Assembly: GCA_019359695.1 (NCBI GenBank)
Contig: JAHHGV010000011.1
Location: 1-64,000 of the forward strand
Direction: 5' to 3'
Length of the DNA stretch: 64,000 nucleotides
From: Brasilonema angustatum HA4187-MV1
Lineage (GTDB): Bacteria; Cyanobacteriota; Cyanobacteriia; Cyanobacteriales; Nostocaceae
Positions 9,052-18,687 of this stretch are shown one piece after another. The position numbers and the translations under genes are program-made. The notes beneath the pieces are model-generated. The model was not told where the DNA came from, searched no databases, and was given only the letters and a program-made list of their open reading frames with translations. Position 1 is the stretch's first letter. The number at the start of each line of letters is the position of its first letter.

Positions 9052-9969
9052 ATGCTGGATACGATAACTCCAACAGCTTTAACTTCTTTTCGTACAGCTG
9101 CGAAAACAGGTAAATTCCTGATTACCGCCGAGGTGACACCACCCAAAGGCGGTAATCCAGAACACATGATCCAAATGGCGGCGACTCTTAAGGGGAGGGT
9201 TCATGCCGTCAATATTACTGATGGTAGCCGCGCAGTATTACGGATGTGTTCATTAGCCGCATCGGCAATTTTGTTACAAAATGGCGTTGAGCCGATTTGT
9301 CAGATTGCTTGTCGCGATCGCAACCGTATTGGCTTACAAGCCGACCTTATGGGCGCTCATGCTCTAGGTATTTATAACATCCTAGCTTTGACTGGCGATC
9401 CTGTGAAGGCAGGTGACCATCCCGACGCTAAAGGCGTGTTCGACTTGGAAGGAGTGCGGCTGCTGCAACTGATTCACAAACTCAATCAAGGCATTGACTG
9501 CAACGAAAAACCTCTGACTGATGGTGCGCTGGATTTATTTCCAGGTGCAGCAGTCGATCCGCAATGTGCAAGTTGGTCTGGTTTACAAAGTCGATTTGAG
9601 CGCAAATTAGCAGCGGGGGCGCAGTTTTTTCAAAGTCAATTGATTACAGACTTTGAGCGGCTAGAAAAGTTTATGGACAAAATAGCTGCAGGCTGTGATA
9701 AACCAATTTTGGCAGGAATTTTTCTGTTGAAATCAGCGAAAAATGCTCAGTTTATCAATCGGTGTGTACCAGGTGTGAATATTCCTGACCACATAATTGA
9801 TAGGTTAGCGCAAGCAAAAGATCCACTTGAAGAAGGAATGAAAATTGCTGCTGAACAAGTCCAAATCGCACGTCAATTGTGTCAAGGTGTGCACATGATG
9901 GCAGTGAAGCGTGAAGATTTGATTGTGCCAATTTTGGATATGGCGGGTGTTGGGGTAGTGAACAAATGA
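9052..9969 (+). CDS. Methylenetetrahydrofolate reductase family protein
   Basis: A 305-residue protein of the MetF TIM-barrel family. ITAEVTPPKGGNPE at the N-terminus has the conserved glutamate region, and ALTGDP is the folate/FAD-site motif. The family reduces 5,10-methylene-THF to 5-methyl-THF for methionine synthesis; this shorter cyanobacterial form could also be a related reductase, so no symbol is given. The start is placed at the ATG of MLDTITP at 9052 rather than 9010 because the 14 extra residues look unlike the family. There is no clear Shine-Dalgarno. A hairpin follows at 9995-10022. Confidence 0.85.
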   Translation: MLDTITPTALTSFRTAAKTGKFLITAEVTPPKGGNPEHMIQMAATLKGRVHAVNITDGSRAVLRMCSLAASAILLQNGVEPICQIACRDRNRIGLQADLMGAHALGIYNILALTGDPVKAGDHPDAKGVFDLEGVRLLQLIHKLNQGIDCNEKPLTDGALDLFPGAAVDPQCASWSGLQSRFERKLAAGAQFFQSQLITDFERLEKFMDKIAAGCDKPILAGIFLLKSAKNAQFINRCVPGVNIPDHIIDRLAQAKDPLEEGMKIAAEQVQIARQLCQGVHMMAVKREDLIVPILDMAGVGVVNK

Positions 9970-9994
9970 TAGTCTAAGCCGGAGTAGACGCTTG

Positions 9995-10022
9995 GTAGAG
10001 ACGCGAGATTTCGCGTCTCTAC
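9995..10022. repeat. GTAGAGACG-type hairpin
   Basis: GTAGAGACGCGA and TCGCGTCTCTAC form a perfect 12-bp stem with a 4-nt loop, 26 nt after the metF-like stop. It shares the GTAGAGACG half-site with the palindromes at 105-230 and 17967-18092. No T-tract follows, so it is more likely a dispersed hairpin than a classical terminator. Confidence 0.6.
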
Positions 10023-10073
10023 AACTTGGGGAGATAATACGAGCAAAATACATTCTTGACATCACCTTCCAGG

Positions 10074-10194
10074 TTCCTCGTTTCCATGCGACTCATGGGA
10101 ATGCCTCAAAGGAAGGAAGTTCCGTCTCCCAATGATTATATTGAGGCTCTGCCTCAAGTTATGCATTCCCTGCCTCCAGCCAAGGAACGAGGAA
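10074..10194. repeat. Palindrome-rich intergenic repeat
   Basis: TTCCTCGTT (10074-10082) is inverted as AACGAGGAA (10186-10194), enclosing two smaller hairpins: CCATG-CGACT-CATGG (10084-10098) and TTGAGGC-TCT-GCCTCAA (10141-10157). The pattern resembles dispersed palindromic repeats of heterocystous cyanobacteria. It ends about 35 nt before the HEPN-motif gene and could form structure in its leader. Confidence 0.6.
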
Positions 10195-10230
10195 AAAAAT
10201 GTAAACTAAGTTTTTATAAATAGCTAAAAA

Positions 10231-11685
10231 ATGCTTCCTAAAGAGAAAGATTTTATCCTCAAAGAAAAAGTAAAACTGTATAACAATATTGCCAAGATAA
10301 ACGACTGTGAAGGTCGCCTACTGGCATCATTGGAAATTTATCCCACGCCACGCATTATTTGGGAATTTGAAATCCTTGGCAATGTTCAGTGTAATTTTCC
10401 TTCACTCTCACTTGACTCAAACACAAAAAATCCGTTGATTGGACACTGTTTTTCCATAGAACAGCCGATATGTACTGACGACTCTTGGAATGCTGTTGGA
10501 CCACTCAGAGCTATAAGGGGTAATACGACTCAGGCTGTTTATGGTGACATGGAGGATACAGCACATAAATTTATCTTTTACCTGCCTAATACTCGCTTTC
10601 AGTACAAGAGTGTCCGCCAAGAAATATTAATAAAAACCCTAAAAGAGGTTGGCAGTGATACAGAAGTTGGTTGGGATAACGGAGGTAGGTACGTACAATC
10701 AGCTATAGATAATATTTGGAGTATTCGCTTAGATATACGGACTGATGCACTAAATTGGCTTAACCCCCAAAATCGGAACACAGGTAGCCTCATTACTACA
10801 GTTGGAACTCTTTACCAACCAAAAGATAAGTCGATAGAACCTGAAACCTTATCTGAACTTCAAACTATTACACTCAGCAATGCTTTAGAGCAGCTCAAAC
10901 ATCTTTGCTTGTTTGTGTCTTATCCCAACGGCGGCTATATTGATCCTCTTTTGATTGAAGGTTACGAGTATACTCAAAACCGATCACATCCCATTCAAAC
11001 TTCTTGTGCAGTTGCTCTGACATTTCAAACGACTCCACTAAAACAATTGTGTTATTCATGGGTGACTGTAGACAGCGACTTGAAAGTGTACATGGAGTGC
11101 TTCCCGGCTTTTGAGCGCATGATGCAAAACCTAACATGGAGAGAAACTATTGACTTTACACTCACTCAGTATTTTCAAGCAACGCGACCAGGAATGCGTT
11201 GGCAAGTTGTAGCAAGTGCTGTAGGGGCTGCCCTTGAGCGGTTAAGTTATATCATTCTGGTTGAGGAAGAAACTAATGCCGCAAGAAAGACTGATTGCGA
11301 GTTACTCTTTGCTACAGAAAACAAACAACGTCAAGAGGCACAACGACGCTGGAATTTGGGTAAAAATCTGGGACAGGAGAATATTACTGTAACTGGCAAA
11401 CGTCTAAGATTGTTACTCGAACGCATAGGTTTAACTAAGAGTAAAGGATATAACGACATAGACGATGTACCTTCGTTTCTTGAAGTGCGAAATGATGCAG
11501 TTCACCCTAGAGTTGGCAGCATGACAATTGAACAGCGCTGGAAGTTTATAAAACAAGCAATTCAATGGATTGATGAAGTTTTGCTATGGCGATTAGGTTA
11601 TAGCGGCAAATACTTGGATCGTACACAACAGTGGGAGTCATCTACACTTCCCCGTTATGACCTAAGTTTACGTGATTTAAGTTAG
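10231..11685 (+). CDS. Uncharacterised protein with C-terminal HEPN-type motif
   Basis: A 484-residue protein that I do not recognise over its full length. The N-terminal 200 residues look beta-rich (EGRLLASLEIYPTPRIIWEFE). The C-terminal 150 residues are helical and contain RNDAVHP (about residue 424), an R-x4-H motif of the type that forms the RNase active site of HEPN domains. Beta-rich N-terminus plus C-terminal HEPN is the architecture of ApeA-like anti-phage proteins, but that similarity is from general layout, not an alignment. No signal peptide or membrane segment. No antitoxin or modification gene adjoins it. The ATG is supported by position only; upstream sequence is A-rich. Confidence 0.6.
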   Translation: MLPKEKDFILKEKVKLYNNIAKINDCEGRLLASLEIYPTPRIIWEFEILGNVQCNFPSLSLDSNTKNPLIGHCFSIEQPICTDDSWNAVGPLRAIRGNTTQAVYGDMEDTAHKFIFYLPNTRFQYKSVRQEILIKTLKEVGSDTEVGWDNGGRYVQSAIDNIWSIRLDIRTDALNWLNPQNRNTGSLITTVGTLYQPKDKSIEPETLSELQTITLSNALEQLKHLCLFVSYPNGGYIDPLLIEGYEYTQNRSHPIQTSCAVALTFQTTPLKQLCYSWVTVDSDLKVYMECFPAFERMMQNLTWRETIDFTLTQYFQATRPGMRWQVVASAVGAALERLSYIILVEEETNAARKTDCELLFATENKQRQEAQRRWNLGKNLGQENITVTGKRLRLLLERIGLTKSKGYNDIDDVPSFLEVRNDAVHPRVGSMTIEQRWKFIKQAIQWIDEVLLWRLGYSGKYLDRTQQWESSTLPRYDLSLRDLS

Positions 11686-11768
11686 TAAGTTTGCTCACTC
11701 ACAGCTTTCATTGTTTGTACTAAACAAGTTACTGAGGAAGCGGCAAAACTTAACTTCATACATCAAGA

Positions 11769-12076
11769 CTACGCCACAGCATATCCCGTATACTGTCTCA
11801 GTTCCGGTTCTCGAAATCCTAAGACAATGTGAATCTCAGGGATTCCAGCTTCTGTCAAATCTTTGGCAATACCGTGTTCAGTACCATCCCGCTGAATCCA
11901 GAGTTTGTTGTTGATAATGTCGATGTGAATAATACAGCCGTGAACTCGGCGTTAGCGCAGCGTGCCGCAGGCATTCGCCATCCCACATTCACCAGTAAAT
12001 ATCGGTCGTTCTTGCGATCAAAGACGACTTCGGTTTGAATCTCACCGTAAGCGTAAGGAACAGCAGCACATATCAC
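11769..12076 (-). pseudogene. xisI: xisI (fdxN-element excision controlling factor) pseudogene
   Basis: Minus-strand pieces match XisI: VPYAYGEIQTEVVFDRKND and RYLLVNVGW in one frame, then HGCIIHIDIINNKLWIQRDG, TEHGIAKDLTEAGIPEIHIV and LGFREPELRQYTGYAVA followed by TAG (rc of 11769-11771) in another. The break is a 26-bp insertion at 11949-11974 of a dispersed repeat. The first 20 or so residues are also missing or degraded (only VICAAVPYAYG before). XisI works with XisH; no xisH is next to it. The gene is non-functional as read. Confidence 0.85.
11949..11974. repeat. 26-bp small dispersed repeat inserted in xisI
   Basis: The inserted block starts GCGTTAGCGCAGCGTGCCGC and ends AGGCAT. TCG lies directly on both sides (11946-11948 and 11975-11977), resembling a 3-bp target duplication. 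Related copies (reverse orientation) are at 3083-3109 and 63929-63952. Its size and hairpin form match the very small mobile repeats described in Nostoc genomes. The length is not a multiple of three, so it shifts the xisI frame. Confidence 0.75.
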
Positions 12077-12181
12077 CTATCATTTCCGGAACTGGCTATT
12101 TTGGCAAGAATTAGTTAAACTCACATGATTAAATTTGAGACTCAGGGCTGCAAACCAGCAACACTTAACTAGGGTACTGAT

Positions 12182-13519
12182 GTGGGAAACAAAATTCAAC
12201 TGATAGACAGGATACGACTGGCTTTTGCTGTGTCAGTCGCAAAAAGCGTTACTTTTGGAGTGCGATCGCTGCGCTTGGGTGCGGCGAGTGTTTTACCAGG
12301 TTCTCTGGCGCGTCGCATTGAACCCCGATTGTTGCAGTTATTAACTCAACAAGTCAAAAACGGAGTCATTTTAATTGCTGGTACTAATGGCAAAACAACC
12401 ACATCGCTGCTCCTATGCTCAATTCTAGAACGCAAAGGGTATCGTGTTGCTCACAACTCTACAGGCGCAAATCTAGAAAATGGCTTGATGACAGCACTGC
12501 TGGAAAACACTAACTTAGTCGGCGGACTAGATGTTGATTACGCGATTTTAGAAGTCGATGAAAATATTCTACCGAAGATTCTCGCACCAATTCAACCTAA
12601 GATAATCCTCTGTTTAAACCTGTTCCGCGATCAACTCGATAGGTATGGAGAAGTTGACACAATTAGTAAGCGTTGGACAAAAGTTATTTCTACCCTTCCA
12701 ACAGAAACAGTAGTCATTCCGAATGCTGATGATCCAACTTTATCTTATCTTGGTCAACAGTTACCCCAACGGGTGTTATTCTTTGGCTTGAATGAGCCAG
12801 AAAATTATTTAGATGAAATTCCTCACGCTGTTGATTCTATATTTTGTCCTAATTGCGGACACTCGCTAGATTACAAAGGTGTTTACTTGTCTCATTTAGG
12901 AGATTTTCACTGTCCTAAGTGTGGCTTTAATAGAAGTCAACCCGCGCTTGATAGCCGCGAATTTCCACAAATACTTGTAGGTTTATACAACAAATATAAT
13001 ACTTTGGCAGCCGTTACCGCTGCGATAGAATTAGGAGTTGATGAAGCGACTATTCTGGATACGATTAACAACTTTCAAGCTGCATTTGGTCGGGCTGAAG
13101 AATTAGAAGTTAATGGTAAACGGGTAAGAATTTTGTTATCAAAAAATCCTGTGGGGACGAATGAAACAATTCGCGTTGTGACTCAAAGTCTTGACAAAAC
13201 GACGCTGCTTGTGTTGAATGACAGAACACCCGATGGAACTGATGTATCTTGGATTTGGGATGTCGATACAGAGAAATTGGTAGAACGGGGAGGGACTTTA
13301 GTTGTGAGTGGCGATCGTCTCTATGACATGGCGCTACGTCTGCGTTACAGCGAAAAGACTCCTGAAAGTGACTTCAATTTAATTGTCGAAGAAGATTTAC
13401 GGCAAGCAATTGCAACGGCGTTAGAACACACACCAGAAAATGAAACCTTGCATATATTACCCACCTATTCTGCCATGCTGGAAGTGCGAGAAGTGCTAAC
13501 AGGCAGAAAAATTCTCTAA
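12182..13519 (+). CDS. murT: MurT-type Mur ligase (lipid II isoglutaminyl synthase subunit)
   Basis: A 445-residue Mur-ligase-fold protein. GTNGKTTT (about residues 66-73) is the ATP loop; a CPNC...CPKC zinc ribbon (about 222-246) is inserted in the central domain, a hallmark of MurT; the C-terminal DUF1727-like domain contains LNDRTPDGTDVSWIWD. MurT amidates the glutamate of the peptidoglycan stem together with the glutaminase GatD. No gatD gene follows here, so the partner must be elsewhere or absent. GTG start at 12182; 3' neighbour is repeat DNA. Confidence 0.88.
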   Translation: MGNKIQLIDRIRLAFAVSVAKSVTFGVRSLRLGAASVLPGSLARRIEPRLLQLLTQQVKNGVILIAGTNGKTTTSLLLCSILERKGYRVAHNSTGANLENGLMTALLENTNLVGGLDVDYAILEVDENILPKILAPIQPKIILCLNLFRDQLDRYGEVDTISKRWTKVISTLPTETVVIPNADDPTLSYLGQQLPQRVLFFGLNEPENYLDEIPHAVDSIFCPNCGHSLDYKGVYLSHLGDFHCPKCGFNRSQPALDSREFPQILVGLYNKYNTLAAVTAAIELGVDEATILDTINNFQAAFGRAEELEVNGKRVRILLSKNPVGTNETIRVVTQSLDKTTLLVLNDRTPDGTDVSWIWDVDTEKLVERGGTLVVSGDRLYDMALRLRYSEKTPESDFNLIVEEDLRQAIATALEHTPENETLHILPTYSAMLEVREVLTGRKIL

Positions 13520-13560
13520 ATTGGTTATAGGCTTGTAGTGAGTACTTAAGCACTTACTAC

Positions 13561-13727
13561 GGGAGCATCCCAAATGTGCAAGTTTACTGTCATGCTGAAC
13601 GAAGCGTAGACGCCGAAGGCGGCTTCCCGAAGGGTAGCGTAGTGAAGCATCTCGCCAGATTCTTCGCTTCACTTCGTTACGTTCAGAATGACAAACAGAG
13701 GTATTTTTGCCAAATTGGGATGCTCCC
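13561..13727. repeat. Nested repeat: MITE-like ends around another palindromic repeat
   Basis: Outer inverted ends GGGAGCATCCCAA (13561-13573) and TTGGGATGCTCCC (13715-13727) enclose a second inverted pair, GTCATGCTGAACG (from 13589) and CGTTCAGAATGAC (to 13692). Inside that lies a third small repeat, GTAGACGCCGAAGGCGGCTT then CCCGAAGGGTAGC. Three layers suggest successive insertions. No gene is present between murT and the DinB-like gene. Confidence 0.7.
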
Positions 13728-13799
13728 CTTACTACGAACCTATTATCATTTTGAATTTTGTTAGCGTAGCCAGACGTAGTCCTTGAGGGAATTTTTTCT

Positions 13800-14291
13800 A
13801 TGCTTATTCAACACTTTCAAATGCTTGCAAATTACAACACTTTAGCAAACCGAAAAGTCTATGAAGTTTGTTCCCAACTTTCGGATGTAGAACGCAAGCG
13901 AATTAGACAAGCTTTTTTCAAAAGTATTCATGGGACGCTGAATCATATTATGGTGGGCGATCGCATCTGGATGGGACGCTTTGAAGGCAAACAAATGCCC
14001 TCTACCAATCTCGATGCTATCCTGTATGGGGACTTTGATGAGTTGCGCTCAGTTCGTGTCTTAGAAGATGAGCGCATAGAAGCTTTCATGTCTAAGTTAA
14101 GTCAGGATTTCTTGACCAAAACTATCAGCTACGTGAATAGTCAGGGTAAGCTTTATACTGATCCGCCTAACTTATTGCTAGCACATTTTTTTAACCACCA
14201 AACACACCATCGCGGTCAAATTCACGATATGCTAACCCAAACCGAAATTGCTCCACCAGTTTTGGATATGCACCGGATTCTCCGACCGTAG
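13800..14291 (+). CDS. DinB/YfiT-like putative metalloenzyme
   Basis: A 163-residue four-helix-bundle protein. The DinB pattern is seen as HFQMLANYNTLAN at the N-terminus, HGTLNHIMVGDRIW near residue 44 and HFFNHQTHHRGQIHDML near residue 137; the histidines of the second and third motifs would bind a divalent metal. The family contains thiol-dependent transferases, but the substrate of this member is unknown. It ends 29 bp from the 3' end of the convergent pgsA. Confidence 0.88.
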   Translation: MLIQHFQMLANYNTLANRKVYEVCSQLSDVERKRIRQAFFKSIHGTLNHIMVGDRIWMGRFEGKQMPSTNLDAILYGDFDELRSVRVLEDERIEAFMSKLSQDFLTKTISYVNSQGKLYTDPPNLLLAHFFNHQTHHRGQIHDMLTQTEIAPPVLDMHRILRP

Positions 14292-14320
14292 TACAGGAAA
14301 ACGATGAATTCTTATGAAAG

Positions 14321-14842
14321 TTATTGAGTAATTTGGCTATCTTTTTCCGGTAAAAGGTATATTACTCCAGAAATGATTGTGAAAACAACAGAAATCCAGA
14401 AAGCAATTATGGAAGGTAATTGCCATACTTGGGGTAGAGGCGCGATCAAAAGTGCGATCGCCACAATTTGACTAACTGTTTTAAGTTTCCCCCAAATATT
14501 CGCCCCCGTAACCTTGGTTTGACTGACGCGCCAACCTGCAATAGCCAACTCTCGTCCCAAGATTAGAAACACTCCCCAAGCAGGGACTTTTCCTAGTTCA
14601 ATTAAAGCTAGTAACGGCGCAAGTACCAGCAATTTATCAACTAAGGGGTCAAGAAATTTACCCAAGTCGCTGATTTGGTTAAGCTTCCGCGCCAAATAGC
14701 CGTCTAACCAATCAGTCAGGGAGGCGACAAGAAAAATTGCTAAACAAATCCATCTGGCTTGAGGTGTGGGGTTATACAAGCCATAAAGTAGAAATGGTAT
14801 CCCTAGAAGGCGAGAGAAGGTAATCCAGTTAGGTAAAGTCAT
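14321..14842 (-). CDS. pgsA: CDP-diacylglycerol--glycerol-3-phosphate 3-phosphatidyltransferase
   Basis: A 173-residue membrane enzyme making phosphatidylglycerol phosphate, the precursor of phosphatidylglycerol. The CDP-alcohol phosphotransferase motif D-G-x2-A-R-x8-G-x3-D-x3-D is complete (DWLDGYLARK ... LGKFLDPLVDK, about residues 40-70). Four or more hydrophobic segments. The start is taken at ATG 14842 (MTLPNWITFSR); the frame extends to a TTG at 14848 that is less likely. Confidence 0.95.
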   Translation of the reverse strand: MTLPNWITFSRLLGIPFLLYGLYNPTPQARWICLAIFLVASLTDWLDGYLARKLNQISDLGKFLDPLVDKLLVLAPLLALIELGKVPAWGVFLILGRELAIAGWRVSQTKVTGANIWGKLKTVSQIVAIALLIAPLPQVWQLPSIIAFWISVVFTIISGVIYLLPEKDSQITQ

Positions 14843-15007
14843 AAACAATTCAAAATTAAAAATTCAAAATTAGGAAACGATTATGCTGATAATCCGTCTA
14901 GTTGCTAACTACAGGTGTAACCGCGATAGATGAGATGAGGGGGATAAGGGGACAAGGGGATTAGGAGAATATACACTCTTGAGTGATGACTAATTCTAAA
15001 AAATAAT

Positions 15008-16444
15008 ATGACTCAACAAATAGATTCTCAAGTGAGAATAGAACGCGACTCGATGGGCGATCGCCAATTACTTAGTACCAATTACTACGGAATTCAAACA
15101 CTACGAGCCACAGAAAACTTTCCTATTAGCGGTATTAAACCTTTAGCTACTTACGTAGATGCTGGCATTATTCTTAAAAAAGCGACAGCAATTGTCAATG
15201 GTGAACTCGGTTGTATTTCCCAAGATATTAGCAAAGCAATTATACAAGCTGCAGATGAAGTGCTTGCTGGAAAGTTTCGCAACCAATTTGTGGTAGATGT
15301 CTACCAGGCTGGTGCGGGAACTTCTCACCATATGAATCTTAACGAAGTCTTAGCAAATCGCGCTTTAGAAATTCTCGGTGAAGAAAAAGGCAATTACAAG
15401 TGCGTTAGTCCCAACGACCACGTCAATTACGGACAGTCTACCAATGATGTGATTCCGACAGCAATTCGTATTGGTGGCTTATTGGCATTATCAAAAACGC
15501 TACATCCGGCTTTAGAAAAGGCAATTGCAGCATTAGAAGAAAAAGCCGAAGAATTTCAAGATGTCGTCAGATCTGGCAGAACCCACATGCAAGATGCTGT
15601 ACCGGTGCGTTTGGGTGAGAATTTTCACGCTTGGGCATACATTCTGACTGAACATCAAAACCGCATCTACACCGCCTCTTCTGATTTGATGGTGCTTGGT
15701 TTGGGAGGAAGTGCAGCGGGTACAGGGTTGAATACTCATCCTCAGTATCGTGCCCGTGTGGTAGATACGATATCAGATTTGATAAATCTCCCTTTGGAAC
15801 CAGCACCTCACCTGATGGCTGCAATGCAGAGTATGGCACCATTCGTTCATGTTTCTGGTGCTTTACGCAACCTAGCTCAAGACCTAGTTAAAATATCTCA
15901 TGATTTGCGTCTGATGGATTCGGGACCAAAAACTGGTTTAAAAGAAATTCAACTACCACCAGTGCAACCGGGTTCCTCGATTATGCCAGGAAAGTACAAC
16001 CCAGTCATGGCAGAAATGACATCAATGGTGTGTTTCCAGGTGATGGGTTACGATAGTGCGATCGTCCTTGCTGCACAAGCCGGACAATTAGAACTAAATG
16101 TGATGATGCCTCTGATTGCTTATAACCTGATTCACAGCATCGAAATTCTTGGTAACACCATCGCCGCACTCACCGAACGCTGCATCAAGGGCATTACTGC
16201 CAATCAGGAACGTTGTTTAGCATACGCCGAAGGCAGTTTAGCTTTAGTGACAGCATTAAATCCTCACATCGGTTATTTGAATGCAGCTGCTGTGGCGAAA
16301 GAATCTTTAGAAACTGGTAAGTCTTTGCGGCAGATTGTCACCGAACGCGGTTTCATGAGTGAAGCAGAATTAGCCCAAGTATTAAACTTGGAACAAATGA
16401 GTGCAATTATGCCTCTAAATATACTAGACGGCACATCGGATTAG
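15008..16444 (+). CDS. aspA: Aspartate ammonia-lyase
   Basis: A 478-residue member of the aspartase/fumarase superfamily converting aspartate to fumarate and ammonia. The signature loop is GSSIMPGKYNP (about 321-331; the usual V is Y). The N-terminal ERDSMGD and YYGIQTLRATENFPISG fit aspartase better than fumarase C. TSHHMNLNEVLANRA and SPNDHVNYGQSTND are the substrate-site regions. It ends just before a strong terminator. A close aspartase/fumarase call cannot be fully separated by eye. Confidence 0.9.
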   Translation: MTQQIDSQVRIERDSMGDRQLLSTNYYGIQTLRATENFPISGIKPLATYVDAGIILKKATAIVNGELGCISQDISKAIIQAADEVLAGKFRNQFVVDVYQAGAGTSHHMNLNEVLANRALEILGEEKGNYKCVSPNDHVNYGQSTNDVIPTAIRIGGLLALSKTLHPALEKAIAALEEKAEEFQDVVRSGRTHMQDAVPVRLGENFHAWAYILTEHQNRIYTASSDLMVLGLGGSAAGTGLNTHPQYRARVVDTISDLINLPLEPAPHLMAAMQSMAPFVHVSGALRNLAQDLVKISHDLRLMDSGPKTGLKEIQLPPVQPGSSIMPGKYNPVMAEMTSMVCFQVMGYDSAIVLAAQAGQLELNVMMPLIAYNLIHSIEILGNTIAALTERCIKGITANQERCLAYAEGSLALVTALNPHIGYLNAAAVAKESLETGKSLRQIVTERGFMSEAELAQVLNLEQMSAIMPLNILDGTSD

Positions 16445-16449
16445 AGAAC

Positions 16450-16493
16450 AAAGAAGGAAGATAAAAGAAACAACTCTTCCTTCTTTAGTTTTT
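16450..16493 (+). terminator. Rho-independent terminator of aspA
   Basis: AAAGAAGGAAGA (16450-16461) pairs perfectly with TCTTCCTTCTTT (16475-16486), with a 13-nt loop, followed by AGTTTTTC. It lies 6 nt after the aspA stop. Confidence 0.8.
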
Positions 16494-16515
16494 CTTATTC
16501 GTTCTTGATTTAACT

Positions 16516-17487
16516 ATGCAGACTCAAACACCATCCGTCAGCTTAATTCGCGCCACTTCCTACGAACAGGAAGCACTCCGGGAATCTTTAGAAACACTGC
16601 TGGAACCTTTAGGAGGAATGGCGGCGTTTGTCAAAAGTGGAAACCGCGTCTTACTGAAACCCAACCTGCTAACAGGCGCACGTCCCGGCAAAGAATGTAC
16701 AACTCGTCCAGAACTGGTTTATGCAGTCGCCCAGATGGTTATAGAAGCAGGGGGTAAACCATTTTTGGGGGATAGTCCCGCTTTTGGTAGCGCCAAGGGA
16801 GTTGCACTCGCAAATGGTTATCAGCCTATTTTAGAAGAACTGAACCTTGCGATCGTCGATTTTCAGGGCAAGCGCTACCAAACCGTCAGCGAAGACTTTG
16901 ATCATCTGCTACTGTGCAAAGAGGCGATGGAAGCGGATGTTGTGATTAACCTACCCAAAGTAAAATCCCATGCCCAATTGGTACTAACTTTGGGAGTCAA
17001 AAACCTGTTTGGTTGTGTTCCAGGCAAGATGAAAGCTTGGTGGCACATGGAAGCGGGAAAAGACGCAAATCGTTTTGCTCAAATGTTGGTGGAAACCGCC
17101 AGGACAATTAATCCTGACTTGACTATACTTGATGGCGTGATTGCTCATGAAGGCAATGGTCCAAGTGGTGGTGAACCCCGTCCACTGGGCATTTTAGCCG
17201 CATCACCAGATGTCTTTGCCTTAGATCGTGCAATGGTGGAAATCCTCAATGTTCCACCAGATCAAGTACCCACTGTCGCTGCATCAATCCGGCTGGGGTT
17301 CGTTGGTGAACTGAACAACATCAACTTTCCTCACCTAGATCCCGACTTACTAAAAATAGATGATTGGCGGCTACCAGACAAGTTCATACCCATCGATTTT
17401 GGAATGCCCCGCGTCCTCAAATCTACGTTCAAACATCTTTACATAAGATTTATCAAAGAACCTATGAATGCATATGCCAAACGGTAG
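16516..17487 (+). CDS. DUF362 domain protein
   Basis: A 323-residue cytoplasmic protein of the DUF362 family: VLLKPNLLTG near residue 47, GDSPAFGSAKGVA near 92, and VINLPKVKSHAQL...GVKNLFGCVPG near 140-175 are typical. No ferredoxin-type cysteine cluster follows, unlike many DUF362 proteins outside cyanobacteria. The biochemical role is not known. A terminator follows at 17587. Confidence 0.85.
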   Translation: MQTQTPSVSLIRATSYEQEALRESLETLLEPLGGMAAFVKSGNRVLLKPNLLTGARPGKECTTRPELVYAVAQMVIEAGGKPFLGDSPAFGSAKGVALANGYQPILEELNLAIVDFQGKRYQTVSEDFDHLLLCKEAMEADVVINLPKVKSHAQLVLTLGVKNLFGCVPGKMKAWWHMEAGKDANRFAQMLVETARTINPDLTILDGVIAHEGNGPSGGEPRPLGILAASPDVFALDRAMVEILNVPPDQVPTVAASIRLGFVGELNNINFPHLDPDLLKIDDWRLPDKFIPIDFGMPRVLKSTFKHLYIRFIKEPMNAYAKR

Positions 17488-17586
17488 TTGCATTTCGCGC
17501 ATCTTGTAAAGAACAAGTGCCAATTCTGTTACAACAATTTCATGCATTGGCAGAGTAAGCTGTAAATACCCTCCGATTGCTTAACC

Positions 17587-17617
17587 AAACCGCCCTCATT
17601 AAGTGGCGGTTTTTTTA
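17587..17617 (+). terminator. Rho-independent terminator after the DUF362 gene
   Basis: AAACCGCC (17587-17594) pairs with GGCGGTTT (17605-17612), loop of 10, followed by TTTTATT. It is 100 nt past the stop codon. Confidence 0.85.
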
Positions 17618-17966
17618 TTGCTTAGGGATTCGTTATCACAAGTCAAGCACTTTGAAATAACACATTTTCAGTTGTGTTTGAATTTGGAATCATTCTTTGG
17701 GTTGAAATTAAGATAACTAGAAGAAATTATTACATTTTCCTTATACACAGTACTTTTACACAAAAAAATTGTCCTATGATTAACTCATAAATGTTTGCGT
17801 AGTGAATAATTATCCCTCTTCTGTCACTTTCCCCAGATGAAAACATGAAATCCTTGCTACACAAGAGTTTTAGTCTAAAGCGATGGTGATGTTTATCATA
17901 TTAGAAAAGAAAGCCACAAACCCAACCCTAGTCTAAGGTTTAAACATTGCCTTTGATTTTTGATTT

Positions 17967-18092
17967 CGGAGAGTGACAGAAGAGGGTTATAGCGGTTCTC
18001 ATTTGAATCACATACACCACCACGAATAATGTAGAGACGTAGCATGCTACGTCTCTACAGCTGTGTATTGCACGCAACTGAGAAGCGCTATA
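17967..18092. repeat. MITE-like palindromic repeat, copy 2
   Basis: Nearly identical to 105-230, same orientation, including the perfect 28-bp central palindrome and TATAGC-type ends. The 340 bp before it (17620-17966) are AT-rich and show no gene. Confidence 0.8.
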
Positions 18093-18280
18093 TTCCTGTC
18101 CCACCACTTATTTAACGTTCGCCCAAGCCAAGTGTCGCAGGCATATGCGACTGCGTGCGCCAGAAACTTATACCGCCAAGACGAGTCAGTCGTAAGGTGA
18201 ATATGGATGTGAAAAATAATGATTTTCCCACTTTCTAGGGATTGACGTCAGCGTAAAGCGTATACAACGCAGACGGATCA

Positions 18281-18384
18281 TATAGCAATTCTAAATCATT
18301 TATAAACAATTCCTGTTAAGCGTTAAGCGTTAAGCGTTCCCTGCCCTCATGGGACAATTTACAATCTCATTTAGGACTGCTATA
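18281..18384. repeat. MITE-like element with TATAGCA ends
   Basis: TATAGCAATTCTAAATCATT at the left is inverted with a few mismatches at the right (TTTAGGACTGCTATA). It contains GTTAAGC repeated in tandem three times. The termini resemble those of 105-230, suggesting related ends. The flanking sequence to 18687 is AT-rich with no other clear gene. Confidence 0.55.
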
Positions 18385-18687
18385 GGTATAAGAGATAGGA
18401 AATACCAAAATAACGTAACTTTGAATACTTTTTTCAGTGTATTCCTAAACTTTTTACGAAATTAAGTTAAATTAGCCTGTGAAATTAATGACCAAGTAAA
18501 ACGTACATATTTTAACTTCCATTTTGTCTCAAGTGTTTGATTTACAAAAACAAGTATAGATACCTTAACAAATGATTGATATTATTTATTGATAGATAGT
18601 ATAATATTGAAAAATAGCTATAATACAAGTAAGACTCTTTACAAAGAGTCAACACAAAATAATAAGTGTAAAAAACTTCAACTTTTT